Assembly: GCF_000376985.1 (NCBI RefSeq)
Contig: NZ_AQYA01000029.1
Span: forward strand, 1-64,000
Length of the DNA stretch: 64,000 bases
Direction of reading: 5' to 3'
Source: Streptococcus henryi DSM 19005
Lineage (GTDB): Bacteria > Bacillota > Bacilli > Lactobacillales > Streptococcaceae
The position numbers and the translations under genes were made by a program. Below, piece after piece: positions 8,853 to 16,972 of the stretch. Positions within the stretch are counted from its first letter, which is position 1. The number at the start of each line of letters is the position of its first letter. The notes under the pieces were generated by a model, which saw only the letters and a program-made list of their open reading frames with translations, did no database searches and had not been told where the DNA came from.

Positions 8853-9881
8853 ATGTGGTCAAAATTGAGAAAATGTGAGTTTAGCCAAGATGGTTTGAGA
8901 GCCAACTACAGACGAGTGAAAACTATTCTTGAATGTCAATCATTTGGCTGGTCAACAGACTTACTCGTCGCGGCTATGAATCAGAATCTTGATTTTTCTG
9001 ACCTGAGAATCGGCTCTCCTCTTTTCCTTCACCTTTGGGGAAATGCAGAGCTCTGGCATTCAAGGGAGGAAATGTTACAGATTGTACTTAAGATGGCGGA
9101 TCTTCCAAAAGATTTATCTGGAGAATTAGAGCAAAATGATTATTTGGTGGCTAGAATATCACCTGATTTACCACCGGATCATGGATTTTGGAAATCATTT
9201 GCCAGCGTGGTTTCCTCTGTTTTTGTTGGAAGCAAAATGTGTCAGAAAACTCTTTTTGCTAAACAAATTCATCAATTTCGCTATGTCATTTCTAGCCAGC
9301 AAGCTCAATATATTCGAAACCACTTTAAACAACCAGGATTAAGTGACAGAGAAGCGCTAGCTATTTTCCTAAAAAGAAAAAAAGGTCAGACTTGGTGGCG
9401 TCGAAATGCGGATTACACGCTTTATGAATCGGCTCGTCTTCACAATAAACTGAGTCTTATGGGTGACGATGCCATGTACCCTAATGGTCATTTTTCAATC
9501 AACATCAAGATTTTACTTGGTTTTCATACGGAATTTATCCTTGATAATGAGGGAAATTTCCTAAATGAAGTTGATGCCGAGAGAGTTTGGGATAAAGGTA
9601 TCATCAATGGGGCTAGTTTTAATTATGCAGAGAAAAACGATAAACGTCACTGGGAACTGGATATTGCTCCTGTAAAAGCCCATGATCCAAAGTTTAGAAA
9701 ACAGACAGTAAAGGGCTATCGATCACCAAATAAGCAAAAAAGAAGACTATCTTTAACATCACAAGATTATCATTGGAGTTATTTTAATAGAAAAGGGCTC
9801 TTTGCTAGTAATAATCGTAGCAGTGCTAAACTGGTAGCAAGAGAAATCAGGCGGATGAAACGCTTAATTTCCAAGAGTTGA
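8853..9881 (+). CDS. DUF3114-like conserved streptococcal protein
   Basis: 342 residues, no signal peptide or membrane segment seen. It begins MWSKLRKCEFSQDG and has a basic, Arg/Lys-rich C-terminus. The call to DUF3114 is from remembered sequence flavour; function is unknown. AAGGAGAG precedes the ATG and TATAAT lies about 25 bp upstream, so it is transcribed on its own after the thrS terminator. Confidence 0.5.
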   Translation: MWSKLRKCEFSQDGLRANYRRVKTILECQSFGWSTDLLVAAMNQNLDFSDLRIGSPLFLHLWGNAELWHSREEMLQIVLKMADLPKDLSGELEQNDYLVARISPDLPPDHGFWKSFASVVSSVFVGSKMCQKTLFAKQIHQFRYVISSQQAQYIRNHFKQPGLSDREALAIFLKRKKGQTWWRRNADYTLYESARLHNKLSLMGDDAMYPNGHFSINIKILLGFHTEFILDNEGNFLNEVDAERVWDKGIINGASFNYAEKNDKRHWELDIAPVKAHDPKFRKQTVKGYRSPNKQKRRLSLTSQDYHWSYFNRKGLFASNNRSSAKLVAREIRRMKRLISKS

Positions 9882-9920
9882 TTTTTATTGCATGATTAAA
9901 AGAAAAGTGAGGTGCTATCC

Positions 9921-10523
9921 ATGAATAAGAAAACAAAAAACATTCTCCTAAGCGGTCTAGCAACTATAGCTGTTTTTTCAGCTGGAGCGCTATACTATTC
10001 AAGTCATTTTAGATATGAGCTAGAAATGTCTGATGCTCTTCAGATCGCTTATGATAAAGCAGGTGTGGAAAAGACAGATGTTACTTATTCTTTTGTTGAA
10101 AAAGAAAGATCTGGATTAGTACCAACCTACAATGTTGACTTTGAAACTTCTGACGGAGACTTTAGTTATTCAATCGATGCCAAGACTGGAAAGGTTTTAG
10201 AGGAAGAAATTGATAAAAATGCCGAACTTATCCAAGATTCTTCCAATGAAGTCATAAGCGATTCAAGTCAGACAGAAGTAGAGCTTGCTCCGCCGACAGA
10301 AAATAGTATCAGTTGGGAAGAGGTTAAGTTGAGAGCGCTTGGAGATGCAGGTTTAACGGAAGACGCAGTAAGTCAATTGACGATTGAAATTGGAAATAAG
10401 ACTGCCTTACCAGTTTATGAAGTTGAGTTTAAAGATTACGCAAATGGTTTAGAATATGAATATACTGTTGCAGCAGAAACTGGTGAGATTATTGAAAAAA
10501 TAAGTGAGCCAATTGATGACTAA
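9921..10523 (+). CDS. PepSY-domain membrane-anchored protein
   Basis: About 200 residues. An N-terminal hydrophobic segment (residues about 8-25) works as an uncleaved signal or anchor. Two PepSY-type repeats follow: SDALQIAYDKAGVEKTDVTY...YNVDFETSDGDFSYSIDAKTG, and SWEEVKLRALGDAG...YEVEFKDYANGLEYEYTVAAETG. A Ser/Glu-rich linker joins them. PepSY domains are often linked with protease inhibition or cell-surface roles. The ATG at 9921 has GAGGTG upstream; an in-frame ATG at 9912 lacks that spacing. Confidence 0.75.
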   Translation: MNKKTKNILLSGLATIAVFSAGALYYSSHFRYELEMSDALQIAYDKAGVEKTDVTYSFVEKERSGLVPTYNVDFETSDGDFSYSIDAKTGKVLEEEIDKNAELIQDSSNEVISDSSQTEVELAPPTENSISWEEVKLRALGDAGLTEDAVSQLTIEIGNKTALPVYEVEFKDYANGLEYEYTVAAETGEIIEKISEPIDD

Positions 10524-10539
10524 TTGACTTCTGGATTAA

Positions 10540-10576
10540 AAAACGCCTTCAAAATAAAATGAAGGTGTTTTTTTTG
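10540..10576 (+). terminator. Rho-independent terminator after the PepSY gene
   Basis: AAAAAACGCCTTCA pairs with TGAAGGTGTTTTTT, with further T residues. Confidence 0.8.
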
Positions 10577-10728
10577 GGTTGAAACCTTCTAAAAGTTAGA
10601 CAAAATAGTCACTAATGTTTACATTGTGTAAGTTTTCACTTGAAATAAATTTATTAATTGATAAAATAAGAGGTGTTGTTGAAAACGCACTCATTTCAAT
10701 AGGAGTAATATTTCAGGAGGAAGATTAT

Positions 10729-11922
10729 TTGAAAAAGAAATCACTTTATTTTTTATTATGCATCGTGTTATTGACTAATATTGGCTATGTAGCTAATGCA
10801 GATGAAACAATAGGAAACAGTGAGCCTAAAACTTCAGACATTTCATCTTCAGTAGAAGATAAGATTTTTTACAGTACTGGTGGCTCTGAGTATGAACCAA
10901 GTACCTTTTCTGAAAATCTAATTGTCGGACAAACAGGACAAATTCGTCGTCCGAAAGATTCACCTTTAAAAGATACGATTTATTCCTTCGACATGAAAGT
11001 TTCTGATCCTAGTATCCTTAGCTTTGATGAAGCTGGTAACTGGAAAGCGCTAAAACCAGGAAAAACTCAAGTTTTATTTGGATTGAGTAACGGTGATAGT
11101 CACAAAAAGGAATTGAAACAGCTAGGTTTGGATAATCTTAAAATGATTGTAAATGAGGTTGCTGTTTTTGTGGATGTTACAGTTTCTGATATCCCGCATT
11201 TTACTGGTTTTGAGGCTGAAGGTCTTTCTCGAAATTTGGTTGTTGGACAGACAGGACAATTAAAACGTCCAGCCGATCACTATTTGGCACAGACAGAATA
11301 TTCTTTTAATATTACGGTTTCTGATTCATCTATTCTAAGTTTTGATGAAAAAGGTCAATGGCAGGCATTAAAACCTGGTGAAGTAACAGTTCACTATTCA
11401 CTATCTGATATTAGTAAAAATCAAGCATTTGCTGATGAGCTTAATCGACTTGGATTAACATCAAAATGGGTGGTACAGGAAGTTGCTATGGAACCTTTTA
11501 AGGTAACTATTCTAGAAAACATAGCACCGATGTATCGTTTGTATAATCCAAATTCTGGAGAGCATTTCTACACAAGTACAGTTTCAGAACGAAATAACCT
11601 GCGTAAAATTGGCTGGCGTGATGAAGGCATTGGCTGGCAAGCTCCAACAAATGGAGCAGAAGTTTATCGCCTCTACAACCCTAATGCTGGGGATCACCAT
11701 TACACAACTTCAGTAGGAGAGCGTGATTATCTTGTGAAAGTAGGATGGAAATATGAAGGTGTTAATTGGTATTCGGGTGGCGATAAACCTGTTTATCGTG
11801 TTTACAATCCAAACGCTAAAAAAGCAGGGAGCCATCACTACACACTGTCAGCATCTGAACGTGATTACCTTGTCAAATTAGGTTGGCGTGATGAAGGCAT
11901 TGGCTGGTATGCTGCAGAATAG
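10729..11922 (+). CDS. Secreted protein with tandem N-terminal repeats and three C-terminal DUF5648-type repeats
   Basis: About 397 residues from a TTG at 10729 with AGGAGG at the right distance; upstream in-frame sequence lacks such a site. A signal peptide (KKKSLYFLLCIVLLTNIGYVANA) is followed by two related repeats of about 110 residues, each with NLVVGQTGQ/NLIVGQTGQ and SILSFDE.G.W.ALKPG (Big-like). The C-terminus has three YRLYNPNSGEHFYT-type repeats ending IGW. Those repeats occur in secreted, wall-associated or lytic proteins. No LPXTG motif is present. Function is unknown; surface location is inferred. Confidence 0.75.
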   Translation: MKKKSLYFLLCIVLLTNIGYVANADETIGNSEPKTSDISSSVEDKIFYSTGGSEYEPSTFSENLIVGQTGQIRRPKDSPLKDTIYSFDMKVSDPSILSFDEAGNWKALKPGKTQVLFGLSNGDSHKKELKQLGLDNLKMIVNEVAVFVDVTVSDIPHFTGFEAEGLSRNLVVGQTGQLKRPADHYLAQTEYSFNITVSDSSILSFDEKGQWQALKPGEVTVHYSLSDISKNQAFADELNRLGLTSKWVVQEVAMEPFKVTILENIAPMYRLYNPNSGEHFYTSTVSERNNLRKIGWRDEGIGWQAPTNGAEVYRLYNPNAGDHHYTTSVGERDYLVKVGWKYEGVNWYSGGDKPVYRVYNPNAKKAGSHHYTLSASERDYLVKLGWRDEGIGWYAAE

Positions 11923-12016
11923 CTTTAAGAATAGTAGTAATATTCAAAGTTTTACACAGGTTTTATCTAAATTTTGATTTAAGATTTTATCTCAAATCTT
12001 CTGTAAAATAGCATTG

Positions 12017-12043
12017 AAAAACAGCCCAAAAGGCTGTTTTTTT
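12017..12043 (+). terminator. Rho-independent terminator
   Basis: ACAGCC (12021-12026) pairs with GGCTGT (12032-12037), extended by A and T runs. It closes the secreted-protein gene. The remaining 12044-12187 has a possible promoter (GATATAATAC near 12044) for pepT. Confidence 0.75.
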
Positions 12044-12187
12044 GATATAATACTAATGATATTATTCCCGTATTTTTTTCTATTGGAAAAGGTACGCTAA
12101 CAATAAGAAAGTGAAAGGAAAACAGTTGAGCGAGTTGTTCGAAGTAATTTGTTTACAAGGACACAATGACTCATAGGAAAATTATTT

Positions 12188-13408
12188 ATGTCATATGAAA
12201 ACCTGTTGGATCGTTTTCTAACATACGTTAAAGTTAATACACGTAGTGATGCAGAAAGCACAACAACACCGTCTACACAAAGTCAAGTTGACTTTGCTCT
12301 CAATGTCTTAAAACTTGAAATGGAAAAAGTCGGTTTGCAAGATGTTCACTATTTATCGTCAAATGGATATCTTGTTGGTACATTACCGTCAAATGATAGC
12401 AGTAAAACGCGCAAAATTGGGTTTATTGCACATATGGATACAGCAGATTTCAACGCTGAAGGAGTTAATCCACAAATCATTGAATCATATGAAGGTGGCG
12501 AAATTAAGCTTGGACAATCTGGATTTTCACTTCTTCCAGAAGAATTTCCAAATCTGAATAACTACCATGGTCAGACTTTGATTACAACTGATGGGACAAC
12601 ACTCCTCGGATCAGATGATAAATCAGGTATCGCTGAAATTATGACGGCTATAGAATATTTAGTAGCCCATCCTGAAATCAAACACGGTGACATTCGAGTG
12701 GGATTCGGACCTGATGAAGAAATCGGTATCGGTGCTAATAAATTTGATGTAGAAGACTTTGATGTTGACTTTGCCTATACGGTAGATGGCGGACCACTTG
12801 GGGAACTCCAATATGAAACCTTTAGTGCAGCAGCTCTTGATATTGACTTCATGGGCCGAAATGTCCATCCTGGAACTGCTAAGGATCAAATGATTAATGC
12901 TCTGCAATTAGCCATTGACTTCCACAACCAATTGCCAGTAGCAGACCGTCCTGAAAAAACCGACGGTTATCAAGGTTTCTATCACCTTCATGGTATGGGT
13001 GGTTCGGTAGATCAGGCATTTAGTTCATATATTATTCGTGATTTTGAAGATGCCTCTTTTGAAAATCGCAAAGCTTTTGTCCAAGAAATCGCAAATAAGA
13101 TGAATGAGGAACTTGGAAGCGAGCGTGTTCTTGTTAAGTTAACTGATCAATACTACAATATGAAAAAAGTTATTGAAAAAGACATGACACCAATTGAAAT
13201 CGCCAAAAAAGTAATGGAAAATCTTGATATCGAACCAGTAATCGAGCCGATTCGAGGTGGAACAGATGGTTCTAAAATCTCATTCATGGGGATACCAACA
13301 CCAAACCTTTTTGCTGGTGGTGAGAACATGCACGGGCGTTTTGAGTTTGTCAGTCTACAAACTATGGAAAAAGCCGTTGATGTTATTATTGGTATTGCAA
13401 AATCTTAA
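12188..13408 (+). CDS. pepT: Peptidase T (tripeptide aminopeptidase)
   Basis: 406 residues, M20 family zinc peptidase that releases the N-terminal residue of tripeptides in the cytosol. Visible metal and catalytic motifs are HMDTAD (near 81), [15 protein letters not shown] (near 137), GPDEEIG (near 174) and the C-terminal GGTDGS and HGRFEFV. Full length with no breaks. AGGAAA precedes the ATG. Confidence 0.96.
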   Translation: MSYENLLDRFLTYVKVNTRSDAESTTTPSTQSQVDFALNVLKLEMEKVGLQDVHYLSSNGYLVGTLPSNDSSKTRKIGFIAHMDTADFNAEGVNPQIIESYEGGEIKLGQSGFSLLPEEFPNLNNYHGQTLITTDGTTLLGSDDKSGIAEIMTAIEYLVAHPEIKHGDIRVGFGPDEEIGIGANKFDVEDFDVDFAYTVDGGPLGELQYETFSAAALDIDFMGRNVHPGTAKDQMINALQLAIDFHNQLPVADRPEKTDGYQGFYHLHGMGGSVDQAFSSYIIRDFEDASFENRKAFVQEIANKMNEELGSERVLVKLTDQYYNMKKVIEKDMTPIEIAKKVMENLDIEPVIEPIRGGTDGSKISFMGIPTPNLFAGGENMHGRFEFVSLQTMEKAVDVIIGIAKS

Positions 13409-13467
13409 AATAGTTTAAGAAAAAAATATAGAAATATGCTAAAATAGAGCTAACAGGGGGTATCTTG

Positions 13468-13959
13468 ATGATTAAATTATTTGGTAAAATGAGATATCAC
13501 TGGCAACCAGAATTATCTTGGTCAATTATTTATTGGTCTCTAACATTTACACCGATATTTATTGCCTTGTCGCTCTTGTTCGAACGAACAAAGATTCCGA
13601 GCCAAGTATTTATTCTATTTGGAATCTTTATTGTTCTTTTTGGATCAGGTTTCCATCGCTATTTTGTTATCGATGAAAATGGAAAATTAAACATTGTATC
13701 CTTGAATTTTTTTAGAAAATCCAAGGTTGCCATTGCTCAAATTCAAAAAGTGGAAGTTACTAAGTCAAATATAACCTTGGTTATTAAAAATCAACCTAAG
13801 CGCATCTTTTACATGCGTAAATGGCCTAAAAAGTACTTTTTAGATGCTTTGGCTGTTCACCCTGATTTTAGGGGAGAAGTTGATTTGATTGATAATTTCA
13901 CAGGATTGGATTATTTTGAATTTTATAAGGACGACAAAAAAGCTCCTACGAGATTGTAA
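13468..13959 (+). CDS. ebsA: EbsA-family membrane protein
   Basis: About 163 residues with two hydrophobic segments (about 22-42 and 48-66), then a soluble domain with YFVIDENGKLNIVSLNFFRKSK and FYMRKWPKKYF. This fits EbsA proteins of lactic acid bacteria (named for E. faecalis pheromone-binding/pore-forming work). The biochemical role is not settled. AGGGGG precedes the ATG; a TTG codon directly before it is not needed. The 3' end overlaps the ferredoxin gene on the other strand by 14 bp. Confidence 0.7.
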   Translation: MIKLFGKMRYHWQPELSWSIIYWSLTFTPIFIALSLLFERTKIPSQVFILFGIFIVLFGSGFHRYFVIDENGKLNIVSLNFFRKSKVAIAQIQKVEVTKSNITLVIKNQPKRIFYMRKWPKKYFLDALAVHPDFRGEVDLIDNFTGLDYFEFYKDDKKAPTRL

Positions 13960-14143
13960 GAGCTTTGGTCGGACAATTTTTCACTGCTAAGAGTGCATCA
14001 ACATCACTATCTGAGATGTCTTTTGTTAAATCGTCACTATCAGTAAATTTGACAATACCATCGTCTTGATAGTCGAAAAGTTCAGAATAGGTTTGGCAAA
14101 GGCCACAAGCGATACATTTTTCTGGAATAAGTGAGACTTTCAT
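13946..14143 (-). CDS. Ferredoxin ([4Fe-4S])
   Basis: 65 residues. The CIACGLC motif near residue 10 and the distant CP near residue 57 provide the four cysteines of one 4Fe-4S cluster. A small electron carrier; partner unknown. It converges on ebsA with overlapping 3' ends, a conserved streptococcal arrangement. Confidence 0.9.
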   Translation of the reverse strand: MKVSLIPEKCIACGLCQTYSELFDYQDDGIVKFTDSDDLTKDISDSDVDALLAVKNCPTKALTIS

Positions 14144-14188
14144 AGTAATATTGTAATACGGATTAATTGATTTAACAAGGGGGAAATC

Positions 14189-14662
14189 ATGGCAAAAAAA
14201 CCATGGACAACAAAGATGGTGGATAATAAGGAAGGTGGTTTGGCAAGAAAGTCAAGAAATAGAGTGTTTACAACACCTTTCTTAACGGCTTTATTGGCAG
14301 CATTCTTTGTTATTGTATTAGCTATTCTGTTTGTAGTTTTTTACACTTCAAATGGCGGCAGTAATAGAGCTGAGGAAACATCGGTTTTTTATGGTGCACC
14401 TTCAAGCAGTGTAGCAACTGAGACAGAAGAAAGTAAAGAAGAAGTTAAAGTTGAAGAAGACTCTGAGTCAGAGTCTGAAAGTGAAGAAGCATCCTCATCA
14501 CAAGCTCGTGGCGAAACCATTACGGTTTTGCCTGGTGAAGGGGCTGCATCAATTGCTGCTCGAGCTGGAATCAGCGTAGAACAGCTACAAGAACTGAATC
14601 CTGAACATATGACAATGGGTTATTGGTATGCCAACCCTGGTGATGCTGTTTATATAAATTAG
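14189..14662 (+). CDS. Membrane-anchored LysM protein
   Basis: 157 residues. A basic N-terminal cytosolic part is followed by one transmembrane helix (about residues 29-51), a Ser/Glu-rich linker and a C-terminal LysM-like domain ([20 protein letters not shown]...NPGDAVYIN). LysM binds peptidoglycan. This matches the SAG1386/EF1546 family of surface-associated proteins. It lies 13 bp upstream of cmk, so it probably shares its transcript. Confidence 0.8.
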   Translation: MAKKPWTTKMVDNKEGGLARKSRNRVFTTPFLTALLAAFFVIVLAILFVVFYTSNGGSNRAEETSVFYGAPSSSVATETEESKEEVKVEEDSESESESEEASSSQARGETITVLPGEGAASIAARAGISVEQLQELNPEHMTMGYWYANPGDAVYIN

Positions 14663-14675
14663 AAGAAGAGGAATT

Positions 14676-15356
14676 ATGAAATCAATTCAAATTGCTATTG
14701 ATGGACCAGCCTCTAGTGGAAAAAGTACGGTAGCCAAGATTATCGCTAAAAATCTTGGCTATACTTATTTAGACACTGGAGCTATGTATCGTTGTGCAAC
14801 TTATCTTGCTCTGCAAAATGATTTAAAAGATAAAGATGTAGAAGCTATCTTGACTTTGCTTTCAGAGTCACCAATCTCTTTTGGGCGTGCTGAAGATGGA
14901 AGTCAAACTGTTTTTCTTGGAGATCAAGACGTTACCTTAGCTATCAGACAAAATGATGTGACTAACAATGTATCATGGGTTGCAGCACTTCCTGAAATTC
15001 GCCAAGAACTTGTTAATCAACAAAGACGTATTGCAAGCAAGGGAGCCATCATAATGGATGGACGCGACATTGGTACAGTTGTTTTACCAGACGCAGAACT
15101 AAAGATTTTCTTGATTGCTTCTGTTGAGGAAAGAGCAGAGCGCCGTTTTAAAGAAAACCAAGAAAAAGGAATTGAAACAGATTTCGAAACTTTAAAAGAA
15201 GAGATTGCTGCGCGTGATTATAAAGATAGTCATCGCAAAGTATCACCGCTAAAAGCAGCTGATGATGCCATCACTTTTGATACTACTGGAGTAGACATTC
15301 AAGGTGTTGTAAAATTTATTCAAGAAAAAGCGGAGAAAATTATTGACAGAGGGTAA
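14676..15356 (+). CDS. cmk: Cytidylate kinase
   Basis: 226 residues. The P-loop [12 protein letters not shown] near residue 10, then YLDTGAMYR and [14 protein letters not shown], are the standard CMP kinase motifs. It phosphorylates CMP and dCMP with ATP. The infC promoter is embedded in its last codons. Confidence 0.97.
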   Translation: MKSIQIAIDGPASSGKSTVAKIIAKNLGYTYLDTGAMYRCATYLALQNDLKDKDVEAILTLLSESPISFGRAEDGSQTVFLGDQDVTLAIRQNDVTNNVSWVAALPEIRQELVNQQRRIASKGAIIMDGRDIGTVVLPDAELKIFLIASVEERAERRFKENQEKGIETDFETLKEEIAARDYKDSHRKVSPLKAADDAITFDTTGVDIQGVVKFIQEKAEKIIDRG

Positions 15357-15520
15357 ATCTCCTGTTATACTATTAACAATGAGAAAAGCAGAAGTGAGAA
15401 CTTCTCGCCTTGCGACTAAGGTTGTCTGGCCCAACATGTCAAGATTCCATTAGGAATATTATGAATGTGTGCGGGCTTGATTTATCAGGTCCGCTTTCGT
15501 TTTTCTCTAAAAAAATGAAG
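15343..15520 (+). promoter_or_regulatory. infC-rpmI-rplT promoter and attenuator-like leader (L20 leader)
   Basis: TTGACA (15343-15348), a 17-bp spacer and TATACT (15366-15371) form a strong promoter. The leader of about 140 nt has a hairpin AGTGAGAACTTCTC near 15393. It ends in a terminator: GCGGGCTTGA pairs with TCAGGTCCGC (about 15471-15494), followed by TTCGTTTTT. This is the position of the L20-responsive leader in Firmicutes. The ligand is inferred from that precedent. Confidence 0.75.
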
Positions 15521-15522
15521 AG

Positions 15523-16053
15523 GTGAAGATCATAGCTAAGAAAGATCTATTCATTAACGACGAAATTCGTGTCCGCGAAGTTCGTTTAATTGGTCTTGAA
15601 GGTGAACAATTAGGCATTAAGCCACTTTCAGAGGCTCAAGCTCTCGCAGATAAGGCAAATGTCGACTTGGTTTTAATCCAACCGCAAGCTACACCGCCTG
15701 TTGCGAAAATTATGGACTACGGTAAGTTCAAATTTGAGTATCAAAAGAAACAAAAAGAACAACGTAAAAAACAAAGCGTTGTGACTGTAAAAGAAGTTCG
15801 TCTCAGCCCAGTTATCGACAAAGGTGACTTTGAAACAAAACTTCGTAACGGTCGTAAGTTCCTTGAAAAAGGTAACAAAGTTAAAGTTTCTATTCGTTTT
15901 AAAGGACGTATGATTACTCATAAAGAAATTGGAGCTAAGGTACTTGCAGATTTTGCGGAGGCAACTCAAGATATCGCCATTATCGAGCAAAGAGCTAAGA
16001 TGGATGGTCGCCAAATGTTTATGCAACTTGCACCAATTCCTGACAAGAAATAA
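15523..16053 (+). CDS. infC: Translation initiation factor IF-3
   Basis: About 176 residues. It contains [20 protein letters not shown] (IF3-N) and the C-terminal [19 protein letters not shown], with full length. It binds the 30S subunit and polices start-codon choice. The GTG at 15523 is the first canonical start, but the best Shine-Dalgarno sequence (AAGAGGTG) covers that GTG. It would instead place translation at ATC 15529 or ATA 15532, a rare-start arrangement known from infC autoregulation. Confidence 0.95.
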   Translation: MKIIAKKDLFINDEIRVREVRLIGLEGEQLGIKPLSEAQALADKANVDLVLIQPQATPPVAKIMDYGKFKFEYQKKQKEQRKKQSVVTVKEVRLSPVIDKGDFETKLRNGRKFLEKGNKVKVSIRFKGRMITHKEIGAKVLADFAEATQDIAIIEQRAKMDGRQMFMQLAPIPDKK

Positions 16054-16091
16054 TTGTCTAGTTAACTATATTTTAAGAGGAGAATTCTAAA

Positions 16092-16292
16092 ATGCCAAAA
16101 CAAAAAACACACCGCGCATCAGCTAAACGTTTTAAACGTACAGGTTCTGGTGGATTGAAACGTTTCCGTGCCTTTACATCACACCGTTTCCACGGAAAAA
16201 CTAAAAAACAACGTCGTCATCTTCGTAAAGCAGGAATGGTAAATGCTGGAGATTTCAAACGTATTAAAGCAATGCTTACACAAATGCGCTAA
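16092..16292 (+). CDS. rpmI: 50S ribosomal protein L35
   Basis: 66 residues, highly basic, beginning [20 protein letters not shown], diagnostic for L35. The AGAGGAGAA site precedes the start. Middle gene of infC-rpmI-rplT. Confidence 0.98.
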   Translation: MPKQKTHRASAKRFKRTGSGGLKRFRAFTSHRFHGKTKKQRRHLRKAGMVNAGDFKRIKAMLTQMR

Positions 16293-16346
16293 TCGTTAGT
16301 GTTGAGCATAATTAGATTTTAGAGAACTATTTGGAGGAAAATATAA

Positions 16347-16706
16347 ATGGCACGTGTTAAAGGTGGCGTTGTATCACGCAAACGTCGTAAACGTATTCTT
16401 AAATTAGCTAAAGGTTACTATGGTGCAAAACACATCTTGTTCCGTACTGCAAAAGAACAAGTAATGAACTCATACTACTATGCATACCGTGACCGTCGTC
16501 AGAAAAAACGCGACTTCCGCAAACTTTGGATCACTCGTATCAATGCGGCAGCTCGTATGAACGGCTTGTCATACTCACAATTGATGCATGGTTTGAAATT
16601 GGCTGAAATCGAAGTTAACCGCAAAATGCTTGCTGACTTGGCAGTTAACGATGCAGCAGCTTTTACAGCTCTTGCAGATGCAGCTAAAGCTAAACTTGGT
16701 AAATAA
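16347..16706 (+). CDS. rplT: 50S ribosomal protein L20
   Basis: 119 residues with [20 protein letters not shown] and the [18 protein letters not shown] core, diagnostic for L20. It binds 23S rRNA early in 50S assembly. In Firmicutes it also represses this operon through the leader. Preceded by GGAGG. Confidence 0.98.
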   Translation: MARVKGGVVSRKRRKRILKLAKGYYGAKHILFRTAKEQVMNSYYYAYRDRRQKKRDFRKLWITRINAAARMNGLSYSQLMHGLKLAEIEVNRKMLADLAVNDAAAFTALADAAKAKLGK

Positions 16707-16711
16707 TAACT

Positions 16712-16741
16712 AGAGGGTTGAGTTTTCTCAACTCTTTTTGT
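16712..16741 (+). terminator. Terminator of infC-rpmI-rplT
   Basis: AGGGTTGAG pairs with CTCAACTCT around TTTT, followed by a T tract. Confidence 0.85.
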
Positions 16742-16770
16742 TTTAAAAAAATTGTAGCTCAATATATCTG

Positions 16771-16870
16771 TATTCTTCGAAAATATAAAGATAAGTTTTT
16801 AGTTTATCAATAGCTCCATCAGCCTAGTGTGCTAATGTCAGTTTATCTAGTCCGATTTTCATTGAGTATT
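16771..16870. repeat. MITE-like repeat, family 2, degenerate copy
   Basis: The left edge TATTCTTCGAAAAT and right edge GATTTTCATTGAGTAT form imperfect terminal inverted repeats. The same edges occur at 28807-28909 and, more weakly, at 26089-26190. No coding capacity. A partial relative of the left arm lies near 5830-5870. Confidence 0.6.
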
Positions 16871-16935
16871 TCCAAATAGCGAGAAGAATGATTGAAAAAG
16901 CAAACTTGTCTGTAAAAATGATTATTGTTAATAAC

Positions 16936-16970
16936 AAAACACGCTTCAGTTTTTTCTGAAACGTGTTTTA
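16936..16970. terminator. Bidirectional terminator below the LtaS-type gene
   Basis: AAAACACGCTTCAG pairs with CTGAAACGTGTTTT around a T-rich loop, at the 3' end of the minus-strand gene. Confidence 0.75.
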
Positions 16971-16972
16971 TA

